A stretch of DNA of 6,583 nt. Origin: Ekhidna sp. (GTDB lineage Bacteria; Bacteroidota; Bacteroidia; Cytophagales; Cyclobacteriaceae). The notes beneath the pieces were generated by a model. That model worked only from the letters and a program-made list of their open reading frames with translations, did not search any database and had not been told where the DNA came from. Position 1 is the first letter of the stretch. Each line of letters begins with the position of its first letter. The position numbers and the translations under genes were made by a program. The stretch is taken from the NCBI GenBank assembly GCA_013214445.1, contig JABSPG010000024.1:1-6583 (forward strand). The letters are read 5' to 3'. This document shows positions 5,847-6,583 of this stretch, piece by piece.

Positions 5847-5874
5847 AATGTCAATAACAAGAAAGGAAAATGTT

Positions 5875-6132
5875 ATGACCACTACAACAGAAACTAAAAA
5901 CCGTCCAACCAAAAGACTTGTGCAGGAAAAAGCTTTTTACAAAACAGATGCTTCAGGCCGTCAAGTCCGTGAAGTGGAAAATGTAGAAATCACCAGAGGG
6001 TGGGATCAGGTAGGTCGAGATAGTGGCAACCCATATATTTCTTGGGCGAACACCACCGTCCCAATCTTTCCGGATGTAGATGGAAAGATCACCCTTCGCA
6101 CCTTCGACATTAACTATGAAGATGTGGCCTAA
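5875..6132 (+). CDS. Hypothetical 85-aa protein upstream of ArdC
   Basis: The ATG at 5875 has GAAAGGA (5861-5867) seven bases upstream and is preferred to an in-frame ATG at 5848, which has no such site. The N-terminus is a polar tail (MTTTTETKNRPTKR). Residues 17-50 (EKAFYKTDASGRQVREVENVEITRGWDQVGRDSG in two parts) and 51-80 look like alternating strands and turns, suggesting a small beta-rich domain with many aromatic and acidic residues; the C-terminus TFDINYEDVA is acidic. No cysteine, signal peptide or membrane segment is present. I do not recognise it. Position between the candidate RNA and an antirestriction gene suggests an early-expressed transfer or protection function, which is inference only. 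Confidence 0.75.
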   Translation: MTTTTETKNRPTKRLVQEKAFYKTDASGRQVREVENVEITRGWDQVGRDSGNPYISWANTTVPIFPDVDGKITLRTFDINYEDVA

Positions 6133-6154
6133 GCTAGCCATGCATGAAACAAGT

Positions 6155-6176
6155 GAGGGATGGCATACCATCCCTC
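6155..6176 (+). repeat. Perfect 9-bp hairpin between 85-aa gene and ardC-like gene
   Basis: GAGGGATGG (6155-6163) pairs perfectly with CCATCCCTC (6168-6176) across the tetraloop CATA. No T-run follows. It sits 22 bases after one stop codon and 9 bases before the AGAAAGGA site of the next gene. It may be a partial terminator or an RNA-processing or stability element separating expression of the two genes. Confidence 0.5.
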
Positions 6177-6202
6177 GCAGCTTCAGAAAGGACGATGTTC
6201 AC

Positions 6203-6583
6203 ATGTCCACGGATATACATCAAGAAGTCACCCTTAAGATCATTGACCTATTGGAAAAAGTAGACCTAAAAGACTATCAACCACCTTTTGCCTCTCTGGC
6301 AAATGCGGGGCTACCTCTAAATCCGATTACAGATCACCAGTACCAGGGCATCAACATCTTAAGCCTTTGGTGTGCACAAAAAGAAAAGCAGTTCCCATCC
6401 AATGAATGGGCAACATTTAAGCAATGGAAAGACAATGGAGCGAATGTAAAGAAAGGTGAAAAAGGCCATCGCATCATCTTTTATAAGACACTGCTAAAAG
6501 AAGAAGAGAATAGCAAAGGTGAGAGCGAAGCAGTTAAAATCCCTATGCTCAAGCTTTATAGTGTTTTCAATGCCTCACAAGTG
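6203..6583 (+). CDS. ArdC-like antirestriction protein, N-terminal part
   Basis: The frame is open from ATG 6203 to the right edge (127 residues), so the C-terminus is missing. AGAAAGGA (6185-6192) is the ribosome binding site, ten bases upstream. Residues about 35-127 match the N-terminal single-stranded-DNA-binding domain of ArdC (DUF1738): GLPLNPITDHQYQGINILSL (36-55, key PxNPxT and GxN), WATFKQW (about 69-75), GANVKKGEKGHRIIFYK (78-94) and LKLYSVFNASQV at the end (the usual VFNxxQ motif). ArdC proteins from conjugative plasmids bind single-stranded DNA and protect incoming DNA from host restriction. The C-terminal metallopeptidase-like domain expected in the family (HExxH) would lie beyond the window. 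It is the last member of a gene series suited to transfer. Confidence 0.9.
   Translation, partial: MSTDIHQEVTLKIIDLLEKVDLKDYQPPFASLANAGLPLNPITDHQYQGINILSLWCAQKEKQFPSNEWATFKQWKDNGANVKKGEKGHRIIFYKTLLKEEENSKGESEAVKIPMLKLYSVFNASQV

Larger units (their letters stand above)
5574..5850 (+). ncRNA. Hairpin-rich non-coding region, candidate structured RNA
   Basis: About 300 bases between two good genes carry no convincing coding sequence but at least five clean hairpins. They are CTTGCATC/GATGCAAG (5589-5596 with 5603-5610), AACAGC/GCTGTT (5634-5639 with 5653-5658), GCAAGC/GCTTGC (5691-5696 with 5700-5705, loop ATA), a long two-part hairpin at 5761-5802, and a T-tailed hairpin at 5827-5845. The T-run orientation implies a plus-strand RNA ending near 5846. 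Neighbouring SSB, antirestriction and XerD-like integrase genes match the gene types after which the STAXI RNA motif was named; I cannot confirm the match from structure. Alternatives are a long regulatory leader of the 85-aa gene at 5875, or a site used as single-stranded DNA (oriT or single-strand origin). An open frame from GTG 5570 to 5857 exists but has no recognisable protein features. Confidence 0.45.

Noticed and set aside
5570..5857. Open frame of 95 codons from a GTG, overlapping the TOPRIM stop
   Set aside because: It has no ribosome binding site of its own apart from upstream coding sequence, no recognisable domain, and it runs through five hairpins and a T-tailed terminator. A second frame (ATG 5580 to about 5759) is equally open, which argues that neither is a gene. 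Kept only as an alternative to the structured RNA.
1..6583. CRISPR array, tRNA, rRNA or insertion-sequence ends
   Set aside because: I saw no regularly spaced direct repeats, no cloverleaf with a CCA-type end, no rRNA-like sequence and no transposase with terminal repeats.

Overview
The window looks like part of a mobile element, either an integrative conjugative element or a plasmid. It combines a small tyrosine recombinase, a single-stranded-DNA-binding protein, a short RadC/JAB protein, a primase-like DUF3991/TOPRIM protein and an ArdC-type antirestriction protein with several small genes I do not recognise. Strong AAGGAG/GAAAGG-type ribosome binding sites, sigma70-like promoter motifs and this gene set suggest a proteobacterium, most likely a gammaproteobacterium. 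That assignment rests on gene content and signals only.

Layout. Bases 1-1507 (minus strand) hold one long open frame that runs off the left edge. It is an N-terminal PHP metal-dependent phosphoesterase domain followed by an ABC/SMC-like ATPase domain, an architecture linked to predicted anti-invader systems. It is visibly more AT-rich than the rest (two sampled 60-base rows give 33-35% GC, against 47-57% in two backbone rows), so it is probably cargo. Bases 1508-1674 are a divergent intergenic region with promoter-like motifs and an 11-bp-arm inverted repeat. From 1675 on, everything reads on the plus strand: integrase (1675-2244), an overlapping 65-aa gene (2238-2435), an 85-aa gene (2617-2874), a 104-aa gene with a good promoter (3101-3415), SSB (3469-3999), RadC-like (4157-4627), the overlapping DUF3991/TOPRIM protein (4617-5573), a roughly 300-base hairpin-rich stretch without a convincing gene (5574-5874), an 85-aa unknown gene (5875-6132), and the start of an ArdC-like gene (6203 to the right edge).

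How they may work together. SSB, RadC-like protein, TOPRIM primase-like protein and ArdC fit processing and protection of single-stranded DNA during and after conjugative transfer. The integrase may act on the adjacent inverted repeat for integration or multimer resolution. The PHP-ATPase would be a passenger defence gene beside the recombinase.

The two points most worth following are the structured, apparently non-coding region at 5574-5850, which lies among the gene types (SSB, antirestriction, XerD-like integrase) reported near structured RNAs such as the STAXI motif, and the PHP-ATPase cargo gene with the recombination-site-like repeat next to it.
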